From contig DASYAL010000102.1 in NCBI GenBank assembly GCA_036501365.1, forward strand, positions 62,001 to 126,000: a stretch of 64,000 nt of DNA, in the 5' to 3' direction. A program made the translations under genes and the position numbers. Position 1 is the first letter of the stretch; the number at the start of each line of letters is the position of its first letter. This document shows, in pieces, positions 32,271 to 41,316 of this stretch. The stretch comes from CAIKMD01 sp036501365. GTDB lineage: Bacteria; Pseudomonadota; Alphaproteobacteria; ATCC43930; CGMCC-115725. The notes below the pieces were generated by a model. It searched no databases and had not been told where the DNA came from. It was given only the letters and a program-made list of their open reading frames with translations.

Positions 32271-33968
32271 ATGGCCGATAGCTCCACAAAGCCAAAGACC
32301 GACTGGGAGATCGCCCAAGCCGGCAAGTTGCGCCCCATCCTCGACATCGCGCGCGAGCGGCTCGGCATTCCGGCCGAGCAGGTCGAGCCTTACGGCCACT
32401 ACAAGGCCAAGATCGGCATGGATTTCGTCAAGGACGCGCTGGCGAACCGGCCGGACGGCAAGCTGATCCTCGTCACTGCGATCAATCCGACGCCGGCGGG
32501 CGAGGGCAAGACCACCACCACCGTCGGCCTCGGCGACGCGCTCAACCGCATCGGCAAGAAAGCGATGATCTGCCTGCGCGAGCCGAGTCTCGGGCCGTGC
32601 TTCGGCGTCAAAGGCGGCGCGGCCGGCGGCGGCTATAGCCAAGTCGTGCCGATGGACGACATCAACCTGCATTTCACCGGCGACTTCCATGCCGTCGGCG
32701 TCGCCAACAATCTGCTCGCGGCGATGATCGACAACCACGTCTATTGGGGCAACGAGTTGGGCATCGATCCGCGCCGTATCACCTGGCGGCGCTGCATGGA
32801 TATGAACGACCGCGCGCTGCGCTCGATCGTCGATTCACTGGGCGGCGTCGCCAACGGCTTTCCGCGCGAAGACGGTTTCGACATCACGGTCGCCTCCGAA
32901 ATCATGGCGATCCTCTGCCTCTCGACCTCGCTCGAGGACCTGCGCCGCCGCATCGGCAACATCGTCGTCGCCCAGACCCGCGACCGCCAGCCGGTGCGCG
33001 CCAGCCAGTTGAAGGCCGACGGCGCGATGACCGCGGTGCTGAAAGACGCGATCAAGCCCAATCTCGTCCAGACGCTCGAGAACAACCCCGCCTTCATTCA
33101 TGGCGGGCCGTTCGCCAACATCGCCCACGGTTGCAATTCGGTGACCGCGACCAAGCTCGCGCTCAAGCTTTGCGACTACGTCGTCACCGAGGCGGGTTTC
33201 GGCGCCGATCTCGGCGCCGAGAAATTCTTCGACATCAAATGCCGCAAGGCCGGGCTGAAGCCGAGCGCCGCGGTCGTTGTGGCAAGCGTGCGCGCGCTCA
33301 AATTCCATGGCGGCATTCCGCGCGCCCAGCTCGGCGCCGAGAATCCGGGCGCGGTGACGAAGGGCCTCGTCAACTTGAGGCGCCATCTCGAGAATCTCAA
33401 GAAATTCGGCGTGCCCGCGGTGGTCTGCGTCAACCGCTTCCCGACCGATACCGAGGCCGAGCTGGCGGCGGTGGTCGAAGGCTGCAAGGCCGACGGCGTC
33501 ACCGCGATCGTCTGCACGCATTTTGCCGATGGCAGTAAGGGTGCCGAGGCACTGGCGAAAGCGGTGGCCGAGGTGGTCGAAAGCGGCAAGGCGGCCTACA
33601 AGCCGCTCTATCCCGACGACATGAAGCTGCTCGACAAGATCAAGACCATCGCCAAGGAAATCTATCGCGCCGGCGACGTCGCGGCGCCCAAGGCGATCAC
33701 CGACCGGCTCGCCGAATTCGAGAAGCAGGGCTTCGGCAATCTGCCGATTTGCATGGCCAAGACGCAATACAGCTTCTCGGCCAACGCCGATCTCTACGGC
33801 GCGCCGTCGGGCTTCGAGCTGTCGGTCCGCGAGGTGCGCTTGTCGGCCGGCGCCGAATTCGTGGTCGCGATCTGCGGCGACATCATGACCATGCCGGGCC
33901 TGCCGCGCGTGCCTTCGGCCGAAGCCATGTATGTCAACGAGGCCGGGCAGATCATCGGCCTGTCCTAG
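32271..33968 (+). CDS. fhs: Formate--tetrahydrofolate ligase
   Basis: 565 residues from ATG 32271. The ATP site TPAGEGKTTTT lies at 74-84, followed by LREPSLGPCFGVKGGAAGGG, FTGDFHAVGVANNLLAAMIDNH, GGPFANIAHGCNSV and the C-terminal CMAKTQYSFS. It condenses formate, ATP and tetrahydrofolate to 10-formyl-THF in the cytoplasm, feeding purine and serine synthesis or formate assimilation. Full length for the family. The 5-formyl-THF cycloligase gene follows after 5 bp, so the pair handles the same one-carbon pool. A long palindrome lies upstream and may regulate it. Confidence 0.97.
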   Translation: MADSSTKPKTDWEIAQAGKLRPILDIARERLGIPAEQVEPYGHYKAKIGMDFVKDALANRPDGKLILVTAINPTPAGEGKTTTTVGLGDALNRIGKKAMICLREPSLGPCFGVKGGAAGGGYSQVVPMDDINLHFTGDFHAVGVANNLLAAMIDNHVYWGNELGIDPRRITWRRCMDMNDRALRSIVDSLGGVANGFPREDGFDITVASEIMAILCLSTSLEDLRRRIGNIVVAQTRDRQPVRASQLKADGAMTAVLKDAIKPNLVQTLENNPAFIHGGPFANIAHGCNSVTATKLALKLCDYVVTEAGFGADLGAEKFFDIKCRKAGLKPSAAVVVASVRALKFHGGIPRAQLGAENPGAVTKGLVNLRRHLENLKKFGVPAVVCVNRFPTDTEAELAAVVEGCKADGVTAIVCTHFADGSKGAEALAKAVAEVVESGKAAYKPLYPDDMKLLDKIKTIAKEIYRAGDVAAPKAITDRLAEFEKQGFGNLPICMAKTQYSFSANADLYGAPSGFELSVREVRLSAGAEFVVAICGDIMTMPGLPRVPSAEAMYVNEAGQIIGLS

Positions 33969-33973
33969 CGGCG

Positions 33974-34558
33974 ATGGAGCGGCGCGAGATCCTCGCCTGG
34001 CGGCGCGAGCAGCGCGAGACGCTGATCGCCGCACGCGTGGCGCTGTCGTCGAGCGTGCATAACGCCGCGAGCGCCGAGATCGGCAAGCGCCTCAGGGAGA
34101 TTTTTGCGCCGCTGCCGCGCTCCATGGTCGGCGCCTATTGGCCGTTCCGCCGCGAATACAACGTCATCGGCTTTCTCGAATGGCTGGCTGAACGGCGCCA
34201 CGAGATCGCGTTGCCGGTCGTTCTCGGCAAAGGCCAGCCGCTCGAATTCCGCCGCTGGACGCGCGACATGGAGATGGTCGCCGGCGTCTACGATATTCCT
34301 TATCCGGCGCGCGGCGAGCCGGTGCGGCCGGCGATTTTGATCATTCCGATGGTCGGCTTCGACGAGGCGGGCTTTCGCCTCGGCTATGGCGGCGGCTTCT
34401 ACGACCGCACCCTCGCGACCTATGCGGAAAAGCCGCTCTGCGTCGGTACGGGCTTCGAGCTCGGACGGCTGCCCACGATTCATCCGCTGCCGCATGACAT
34501 CGCGATGGATGAAATCGTCACCGAGACCGGGCGGTATCAGGGGCGCGCCGCGGATTAA
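33974..34558 (+). CDS. 5-formyltetrahydrofolate cyclo-ligase
   Basis: 194 residues. LGYGGGFYDRTL (136-147) is the conserved ATP/folate-binding segment; PMVGFDEAGFRLG precedes it and SSSVHNAASAEIGKRL is the usual N-terminal helix. It converts 5-formyl-THF, a storage or inhibitory folate, to methenyl-THF using ATP. ATG 33974 sits 5 bp after the fhs stop, so the two are co-transcribed and probably coupled. In many genomes this gene lies by ssrA/6S RNA; I see no 6S-like RNA here. Confidence 0.93.
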   Translation: MERREILAWRREQRETLIAARVALSSSVHNAASAEIGKRLREIFAPLPRSMVGAYWPFRREYNVIGFLEWLAERRHEIALPVVLGKGQPLEFRRWTRDMEMVAGVYDIPYPARGEPVRPAILIIPMVGFDEAGFRLGYGGGFYDRTLATYAEKPLCVGTGFELGRLPTIHPLPHDIAMDEIVTETGRYQGRAAD

Positions 34559-34937
34559 CCTTTATTAACTTTGCCTATGAATTTATTGGCGCGGCAAGAA
34601 ATCGCCTGCGTGATAACGCGTATTTGGCGCGTTTTAATTGCTCTTTTATTGCACTCATGATAGCTAACCGTTGCCAAACCGGGCGCTGCGGGCCGCACTG
34701 GGAAATACCAAAAGATCGCTAAACGTATATTGGCTCAGGTGCCATAAGTAGTTGTAGAAGTTGAAATTTCTCCGGTTATTGCGATCTTTCTTTCTAGGAT
34801 TGCGAGAATTCTCTGCGCTGCTCCATTGAGCCGGTGAGGCGGCGGCGTTTCCTCACCCATCCGTGATGTGGAAATGAAAGTTCTGCCATTTATAGAAATA
34901 GCCCGACTCTATACTTGGCGGCCGGATAGGGCGGGTA
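34559..34937. other. AT-rich intergenic region before the pilus locus
   Basis: About 380 bp of visibly lower GC than the rest, with TTAACC/TTATTAA, TTTAATTGCTCTTTTATTGC and TTGAAATTTCTCC-like stretches. No gene seen. It should hold the usher-operon promoter and the transcription end of the fhs operon. The composition suits a silenced or foreign-origin regulatory region, for example an H-NS-like (MucR/Ros) target, but I cannot place promoter boxes with confidence. Confidence 0.5.
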
Positions 34938-37900
34938 ATGCGGCTTGATCCGCTCCCGCCGCGTGCCCGTTTCGGCCAGCGCCCGCACCGGCTTTTCCCA
35001 CTTTTGGGCGTGCTCGCGGGGTTGGCGATGGCCGCCGCGACGCCGGGCTTCGCGCAAAGCGCATTCGGTGGTGCTGCCGTCGAGCTGCGACTTCCACCGC
35101 CGGTTCTCATCGCGCAAACATCCGACGCTGCCGGATCGCCAGCAGCCTTGCCGCCCGCGGCCAACCTATCTCCCGATGTTTCTCCCGCCGCTGCCAATCC
35201 GCTGCCGGCCACGGCGGCACCGGCGGCCGATGCGTCGCCTGCGCCGTCGACCGCAGAATCAGCGCCTGCTTCATCGCCGGCAGTTGCGACGCCGCCAGCG
35301 GCGCCGGATCTGCCAACTGTCCCGCTGCAGCGTCATGTAGAGCACGCCGTCCCCAATGACGCGCCCGCGGCCAATGCCTCGGCGACATCACCGCCGCCGA
35401 CCGAAACATCGCCCGCGGAGTCGCCGGCCGCGGTTAACGCGTCACCGCCTTCTGCCGCCTCACCGCCGGCAGCCACGCCTGCAACAGGTGGCGCCGCGAG
35501 TGCCGGCGCGGCTCCAGCCGCCGCGGGCGCAGCATCGGCGGCGGCAGGCGCCGGCAGCGGAGGCTCGGACGCGGAGCGCGAGAAACTGTTCGAGCAATTT
35601 TTCGGCAAGGCAACAAAACAGACCGGCGAAAAGCACATCGATGTGCCGGTGACGCTGGACGGGCAGGAGCTCGGCATGGTCGGCGCGATCTTGCCGGAGG
35701 ATGTCGCCAGTAGCCGCCTCTTACTGGTGAGCTTGCAGAATGTGCTGAAACCGGTCGTGGTCGATTCGGCGCTCGCCAAGCTCGCGGCGGTGAAAGCCGA
35801 TAACGGCTACATTCCGATCGCAGCGCTCAAAGACGCTGGGGTCGGCGCGAAGATCGACCCGCTCACCCTGTCGCTGTCGCTCGACGTGCCCGGCGAGCTG
35901 CGCAAGGCACAGGTGGTCGATCTGAAGGGGCATGGCGCGCCGCCGGTGACCGGTGTCGGCGCCGCGGTGACGCCGGCCACGGTGAGCTCCTACATCAACG
36001 CCCACGGTCTTGCCGATTACGTTAATAACGGCGCGACTCCGGGGCTTCAGCCGCTCAATCTCGGCGTCGATGGCGCGCTCAATTACAAGGGTCAGGTGCT
36101 GCAATCGACGGTGAACTATATTTCGGGCGAAGGCCGCCGCTGGCAGCGCGGCGATACGCGACTGGTTCATGACGATTCCGAGCATGCGATCCGCTACCAG
36201 TTCGGCGATCTGCTCTACTCGCTCGCCGGACTCCAGACATCCACGCCGCTCGGCGGATTCTCATTCGCGCGCGACTACACGCTTCAGCCCTACACCAACA
36301 TCCAGCCGGCCGGACAGCAGCAGTTCATCCTGACGAGTCCGTCGAAAGTCGAAGTCGACGTCAACGGCCGCCCAACCCAGGTCATCCAGCTTCCCGCCGG
36401 CCGCTACGACATCCGCAATTTTCCGTTCGCCCAGGGCGCCAACGACGTCGATCTCAAGGTTACCGACTCGAGCGGTCGCGTCACGACGACGACGATCCCC
36501 TATTTCTTCGACAGTACTCTGCTCGACCAAGGCGTGAGCGTGTTCAATTACTCGGCCGGCCTGCCGATGGTCACGACCGACGGGCTGCGCTACTACCACT
36601 CCACCTTTCCCAGCTACTCGATGTACCATCGCTACGGCGTTACCGACACGGTGACGGCCGGCATCAATTCGCAAGGCAACAACCGGCTCGAGATGCTCGG
36701 TCTCGAATTGGGAACGGCAACGCCGATCGGCAATCTGCATTTCGATGTCGCCGGGAGCCGGACAGCGGATTTCGGCTATGACTATGCCGCCCAAGCGCAA
36801 TACAACTACTCCAACATCAGCTCCACCGGCGTTGCCCGCAATCTTGTCACGCAGGTCTCGTTCACCGGCGACCGCTTCGCGACGCTAGGCACGCTCGCGC
36901 CGGGCAATACCTCCAAGCTCGACATCTCCTCGCGCTATTCCCAGCCGCTGTTTTACGATGTTTATGGCGGCCTCGGCGGGACGTACGAGATCAACCGCAA
37001 TAAAGACAATTCCTACAATTTCGACGTCAACTTCCGCCGCAACATCACCCAGACGATCAATGCCGATGTCGATCTCATCCGCAGCTTCGACGAGAACGGC
37101 AAGATCGACAATCGCATCCTCTTCACCGTGACCGTGTCCTTCGACGGCGGCCGGCAATTCGGGCGCGCCGGCTATGATTCGGACCAGCGCGCCAAGACCG
37201 CCGATTGGGAATACATCCCGACCAGCGATCTTTATCACCCTTACGGCGATCTGCATGTCGGCAACTCAACGCAGTCGAGCGTGGTCAACGGCGATCTCAA
37301 TTACAACACGAGCCGCTTCGAGACGACGCTCTCGCATAACGAAACCTATCCGGGCGGCGCGACCACTGGATCCTCGCTCCAGCGCGACACGTCGGTGGCC
37401 ATGGGCAGCGCGCTGGTTTTCGCCGACGGCAAAGCGGCGCTGGCGCGGCCGGTCGCCGACAGCTTCGCGATCGTCGGCGAGCAGAAGAACGCCGACGGCT
37501 ACGCGTTCAAGGTCGATCCCCAAGGCGACAACTACACGACGCGCAACGACTTCTTCATGCCGGCGGTCATTCCCAATCTCAGCGCCTACGAGCTGCGCAC
37601 GACCCAACTCGACGTGCCCGACCTGCCCGCCGGCTACGACATCGGTCCCGAAACCTTCGTACTGCAGCCCACCTATCGCAGCGGCAGCCTGATCAAGCTC
37701 GGCACCGACGCCACGGTCTTCCTCGATGGTGTCCTCGTTGGGAGCAATGACAAACCGCTTTCCCTGGTTTCGGGAACAATCAAGGAGGTCGGCGCGAGCA
37801 ATGCCCAACCCATCACCTTCTTCACGAATCGCGCCGGGCGCTTCCGCGTCGAAGGTTTGAAGCCCGGCAAGTTCGAAATGGAGTTCACGGGCGCTTTCCC

Positions 37901-37991
37901 GGGCGTCACGCAGCAGTTCAGCGTTCCGTCCGACGCCAACGGCATCTATCATATCGGCACGATCAAGCTTTCGGTCGAACAGGGTGAATGA
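34938..37991 (+). CDS. Outer-membrane usher of archaic chaperone-usher pili, with Ala/Pro-rich N-terminal region
   Basis: 1017 residues. Signal peptide to about 40 (PGFAQ). Residues about 62-210 are a low-complexity Ala/Pro/Ser stretch; the usher proper begins near 212 (EREKLFEQFFGKATKQ). LNLGVDGALNYKG, IRYQFGDLLYSLAGLQTSTPLGGFSFARD, GRYDIRNFPFAQGANDVDL and FFDSTLLDQGVSVFNYSAG belong to the beta-barrel with plug domain, and two C-terminal domains end with RFRVEGLKPGKFEMEF. It forms the channel that secretes and assembles pilin subunits handed over by the periplasmic chaperone. Its stop overlaps the next gene by 8 bp. Family firm; role of the linker unknown. Confidence 0.9.
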   Translation: MRLDPLPPRARFGQRPHRLFPLLGVLAGLAMAAATPGFAQSAFGGAAVELRLPPPVLIAQTSDAAGSPAALPPAANLSPDVSPAAANPLPATAAPAADASPAPSTAESAPASSPAVATPPAAPDLPTVPLQRHVEHAVPNDAPAANASATSPPPTETSPAESPAAVNASPPSAASPPAATPATGGAASAGAAPAAAGAASAAAGAGSGGSDAEREKLFEQFFGKATKQTGEKHIDVPVTLDGQELGMVGAILPEDVASSRLLLVSLQNVLKPVVVDSALAKLAAVKADNGYIPIAALKDAGVGAKIDPLTLSLSLDVPGELRKAQVVDLKGHGAPPVTGVGAAVTPATVSSYINAHGLADYVNNGATPGLQPLNLGVDGALNYKGQVLQSTVNYISGEGRRWQRGDTRLVHDDSEHAIRYQFGDLLYSLAGLQTSTPLGGFSFARDYTLQPYTNIQPAGQQQFILTSPSKVEVDVNGRPTQVIQLPAGRYDIRNFPFAQGANDVDLKVTDSSGRVTTTTIPYFFDSTLLDQGVSVFNYSAGLPMVTTDGLRYYHSTFPSYSMYHRYGVTDTVTAGINSQGNNRLEMLGLELGTATPIGNLHFDVAGSRTADFGYDYAAQAQYNYSNISSTGVARNLVTQVSFTGDRFATLGTLAPGNTSKLDISSRYSQPLFYDVYGGLGGTYEINRNKDNSYNFDVNFRRNITQTINADVDLIRSFDENGKIDNRILFTVTVSFDGGRQFGRAGYDSDQRAKTADWEYIPTSDLYHPYGDLHVGNSTQSSVVNGDLNYNTSRFETTLSHNETYPGGATTGSSLQRDTSVAMGSALVFADGKAALARPVADSFAIVGEQKNADGYAFKVDPQGDNYTTRNDFFMPAVIPNLSAYELRTTQLDVPDLPAGYDIGPETFVLQPTYRSGSLIKLGTDATVFLDGVLVGSNDKPLSLVSGTIKEVGASNAQPITFFTNRAGRFRVEGLKPGKFEMEFTGAFPGVTQQFSVPSDANGIYHIGTIKLSVEQGE

Positions 37992-39090
37992 AGCTCCTTT
38001 TCAAGCGCGGCCTCCTCGCAGGAAGCTGGCTGTGACCGCCGGGTCCGCATTTGCGCACCGCGGAATCCCCGCGCGTTGTCTTCTCGCGCTGATCATGGCG
38101 GCGCTGTTGTCGACTGCGGTCGCCCGCGCGGCGGCAGCGAGTTGCAACGGCGTCGCGATCGGCTCCTTCTCGCCGAATCCGGTCAGCTGGCGCGGCTCCT
38201 CGACCGGCTATGATCCGCTCGACAGTACCCGCTACGCGCAATCGGTCACGTTCACGGTGTCGAAGAACACAGGTCCCTGCACGGTAATCATCGGGGCAAC
38301 CGTCGGGGATGCAGATAGCGGCACGAACCGTACCTTGGCCAGGGGCTCAAACACGTTGAGCTTCAATCTCTATACCGACTCGCAGCTGCAGAACGTCTGG
38401 CGGAATCCGCCCAATGCGACCTCGAACCAGGTCATCACCTATACGTTCAATTCCGCGCCGCCGCATCAGACCGCGACGCTGACCTTCTATTACAACATTC
38501 CGCCGCAGCAGCTGACGAGCGCCAACATGTTGGTGCCGACCGGCACCTATTCCCGCCAGGTAACGTTCTACGTCTATACGGGGACGCTCAACAATCCCGG
38601 TTCCGCCGTCTCGAGCACCAACGTGAACTTTCAGGCGTCGGTCCAGTCGGATATGCAGGTCTCGGTAGTGCCGCAGGGCCAGAGCTTCAGCCTCTCGAGC
38701 ACATCGCAGACGGTGACGCTACAGACCATCGACCTGCAGACCGCGGCGAGCGGCGCTGTCGATCTCTGGGTGCGGGCCAATACCGGCTTCAAGCTGCAAC
38801 TCGCCTCGCAGAACAAAGGTGTGATGAAATATTCGGCCAATCCGGCCGACCCCAGCACGGTGCCGTACACGCTCTCGGTCAAGGTCGACGGCACCTATAC
38901 CCCGGTCAATCTGAACAACACCGCGACGCTCTCCGCCGCCAGCGGCGCCACCGGTCTCGGCGGCAACGACTATCCGATCTCGATAGCGGTCACCAATCTC
39001 GCCAATACGACAAGTTTTCCGACCGGCCAGAATCTGCCGCTCGCCGGCAGTTATGCCGATGTGGTCACGATCACGGGCATCGCGCAATAG
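37984..39090 (+). CDS. Two-domain spore-coat-U-like protein, probable pilus tip adhesin (CsuE-like)
   Basis: 368 residues. Signal-type hydrophobic stretch at about 31-50, then a first domain with C54 and C99 and a second from about 215 ending LPLAGSYADVVTITGIAQ, the typical C-terminal strand of SCPU pilins. Tip adhesins of archaic pili such as Csu have exactly this plan: an N-terminal binding domain and a C-terminal pilin domain. The start overlaps the usher by 8 bp and the ATG is close to the signal peptide only after about 20 extra residues, so a later start is possible. Adhesion role is inferred from domain plan and position. Confidence 0.75.
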   Translation: MNEAPFQARPPRRKLAVTAGSAFAHRGIPARCLLALIMAALLSTAVARAAAASCNGVAIGSFSPNPVSWRGSSTGYDPLDSTRYAQSVTFTVSKNTGPCTVIIGATVGDADSGTNRTLARGSNTLSFNLYTDSQLQNVWRNPPNATSNQVITYTFNSAPPHQTATLTFYYNIPPQQLTSANMLVPTGTYSRQVTFYVYTGTLNNPGSAVSSTNVNFQASVQSDMQVSVVPQGQSFSLSSTSQTVTLQTIDLQTAASGAVDLWVRANTGFKLQLASQNKGVMKYSANPADPSTVPYTLSVKVDGTYTPVNLNNTATLSAASGATGLGGNDYPISIAVTNLANTTSFPTGQNLPLAGSYADVVTITGIAQ

Positions 39091-39209
39091 CGGATAAAGA
39101 CGCAGGCTTGCAATGCGGATTGCGCCGCACGAGAATTTTCTCGCCGCGCTATCGCTCGGCGGCCCGACCGGTTTGTGATCGGGAGGCGACGGCATCGAAG
39201 GGGGATAAT

Positions 39210-39725
39210 TTGCACGCACGATCATTGCGACTGGCCAGCGCCATTCTCGCCATCGGCGCGGGCGGTGTTCTCGCGCTCGATGCGCCGGGGGCCGCGGCGC
39301 AGAGCTCGGCCGTCGTGCGGTTGGTCGGCCATATCCCGCCCCAGGCGACGATCCAGCTCGGCGCGAGCGGCGCGAGCACAGTCGTCTCGCTCGATCTCAG
39401 CCACCCGCAGGGGACGATCAACCTGCTCAACTTCACGAACACGACCAATGGCGGCGAAGCCTATACGATCAGCATCAGCTCGACGAATCTCTCCGCCGAC
39501 GGAACGCCGCAACTCGTCGCCGCGGACGGCACCTCCGCCGCCGTTCCTTTCCAGCTCGTCTATAACGGCCAGCCGCTGCAATTCGCAGATGGGGTTGCGA
39601 GCTTGGACACGATCGGCGGCCAGTCGGTCGGCAACGGCACCGGCGCGCTCGGCCTCGTCCCGCTCGGCCAGGCCGGCAACGGTAACTACACCGACACGCT
39701 GGTGTTCAATATCGTCGCAAAATAA
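39210..39725 (+). CDS. Cys-less fimbrial subunit-like protein (TTG start)
   Basis: 171 residues from TTG 39210, the only start placed correctly behind GGGGGAT; the frame is open further upstream but without signal sequence. Signal peptide to about 31 (GAAAQ). The mature part is Gly/Ser/Thr/Asn-rich beta sandwich (TINLLNFTNTTNGGEAYTISISS, VPFQLVYNGQPL) ending in GNYTDTLVFNIVAK, the same kind of terminal strand as the SCPU pilins. It has no cysteine, unlike the pilins opposite. Probably an accessory subunit of the usher operon; not matched to a specific family. Confidence 0.65.
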   Translation: MHARSLRLASAILAIGAGGVLALDAPGAAAQSSAVVRLVGHIPPQATIQLGASGASTVVSLDLSHPQGTINLLNFTNTTNGGEAYTISISSTNLSADGTPQLVAADGTSAAVPFQLVYNGQPLQFADGVASLDTIGGQSVGNGTGALGLVPLGQAGNGNYTDTLVFNIVAK

Positions 39726-39757
39726 GCGTCGAGCCGCGCCACACGCGCGGCGACCGG

Positions 39758-40510
39758 TCAGGGATTTGCCGTCGCCGCGAGCTTCAGCGACGCCTGGACC
39801 GGCCCGACCGGCAGGCCGTTCGGCCAGGGCAGCAGGAAGCGGCGTGTATGGCCGGCTAGAACGTTCTCGTTGATCATGCCGTTGAGCTGCGCGTTGCTGT
39901 TCAAGGTGACGGTGCTGCCGCCGCCTTGCAGCGTCACGATCGGGTTCTGCACCAGAGCATGCGCGTTACCGGTGTTTTGCAAGGTCAGCGCCAGCATATT
40001 TGCGCCATTGGGGCCGCGCATCGCCTCCGCGCCGTGAACGACGAGATCGCCCTTGGCGCCGTTCGGCAGAACATAGATCGCGGTCTCATAGCGCACGGTG
40101 ATTCGGACCTGACCGCCGCGCTGCGGCACCTGACTCAACTCGACGGGCAGCTGCTCGACAATGAGGCGATAGGTGAGCTCGTTTTTCGGATTGGGATCGC
40201 CGAGCCACTGAACACGCACGGCGCGCGCCTCATGCGGCAGCAGCACCAATTGCGGCGGGAAGACCGTGAAATCGTCTTCGGCGTCGGTCAGCTTCTCCTG
40301 GCCGTCCTCGTTCATGTCGCGGCGGACCATGGTGAGCTGGACCGCCGCCGGCTGATCGGTGTCGTTCTCGACCCGGAAGCTCTGGTCGGCACCGGGACCG
40401 CTCGGCGTGAACTCGGCGACGAAGGGGACAACCTTGAGCGCGCTCGCCGACGGGATGCCGTAGGCAAGATAGAGCGCCAGACCGATCAGAATGAATCGCG
40501 CAGCTCGCAC
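39758..40510 (-). CDS. Periplasmic pilus chaperone (PapD-like)
   Basis: 250 residues, signal peptide to about 24 (SASA). First immunoglobulin-like domain: LKVVPFVAEFTPSGPGADQSFRVENDTDQPAAVQLTM-type strands, FTVFPPQLVLLPHEARAVRVQW (the subunit-binding G1 strand region), then TYRLIVEQLPVEL. Second domain from about 155. It takes subunits from the Sec pore, donates a strand and delivers them to the usher. Encoded downstream of the pilin array on the minus strand and convergent with the usher operon, so chaperone and usher are on opposite strands, which is unusual for such loci. Confidence 0.9.
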   Translation of the reverse strand: MRAARFILIGLALYLAYGIPSASALKVVPFVAEFTPSGPGADQSFRVENDTDQPAAVQLTMVRRDMNEDGQEKLTDAEDDFTVFPPQLVLLPHEARAVRVQWLGDPNPKNELTYRLIVEQLPVELSQVPQRGGQVRITVRYETAIYVLPNGAKGDLVVHGAEAMRGPNGANMLALTLQNTGNAHALVQNPIVTLQGGGSTVTLNSNAQLNGMINENVLAGHTRRFLLPWPNGLPVGPVQASLKLAATANP

Positions 40511-40691
40511 CGAATATCCCCGATATCCCCCGACGGCGCCGCTGCCAGAGATTGGCCGGTCGCCGAAACCCCGTACTTAGGCTAGCTAGGCCTCACTATA
40601 TAGCCGATTAAATTCGCCTCGGAAAGCCTTGCCTTTCATGCCATATCCGATGGGGTCAGGGTTAACCTTTTCGCGCCGCCGCTGCCCACGC

Positions 40692-41213
40692 TTATTGACT
40701 GATCATGGTGATGGTCAACGTATCGCTGTAGCTGTCGGCGGTATAGAACCCGGCCGGAAAGGTGATGTTGAGGCTTTTCGATACGCCCGCCGGCGTGGTG
40801 CGCGAGCCGCTCGGGGTGATGGTTGCCGAGCCCGACGAAAAGCTCACCGCGCTGCCGTTATAGGTGAGGCCATAGGGGATGAGCGTGTTGGAAGTCGATC
40901 CCTTGAATTGCTCGTTATTGGCGGTCGTCAGCGTGACCTTATAGCCGTTCGCGTCGTTGCAGGTCTCGGTGATCGTCCCAAGGCTGGTATTGGTGGTGCC
41001 CTGCGATATGTTCGGAAACACCGTCGTCGCGCCCGAGGAATTCACCGAGAGCGAGCAGACGAGCGCAACCGAGCCCGCGAGATTAACGGTCCCGGTCGTC
41101 GTATTGGTATAGGCCCGCGCGGCCTCGGGAAAGGCGAGCGACAGGACGGCAAGCAAGAACAGCCAGCCCCGCCGGTGACGCCACGCGCCCACCGATAAAG
41201 TCGTTTTGTTCAA
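40692..41213 (-). CDS. Spore-coat-U-type pilin, paralogue 1
   Basis: 173 residues; signal peptide to about 34 (AARA). Two cysteines, C53 (ALVCSLSV) and C85 (TETCND), should form the SCPU disulphide. NGYKVTLTTANN and the ending ADSYSDTLTITMISQ are shared with the neighbours. The mature N-terminus (TGTVNLAGSVA) has the alternating pattern of a donor strand, which fills the groove of the preceding subunit. Last pilin before the chaperone, 181 bp from it. Confidence 0.88.
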   Translation of the reverse strand: MNKTTLSVGAWRHRRGWLFLLAVLSLAFPEAARAYTNTTTGTVNLAGSVALVCSLSVNSSGATTVFPNISQGTTNTSLGTITETCNDANGYKVTLTTANNEQFKGSTSNTLIPYGLTYNGSAVSFSSGSATITPSGSRTTPAGVSKSLNITFPAGFYTADSYSDTLTITMISQ

Positions 41214-41316
41214 AGTCCCTGCTCATATGCAAAGCTCGGCGTGACTTCCGCCACGCCGAGCCTTTGCCCGATCAAACCAGGCCGGCCGCAGCCGACCCTT
41301 CAACTGCGGCGGAAAC

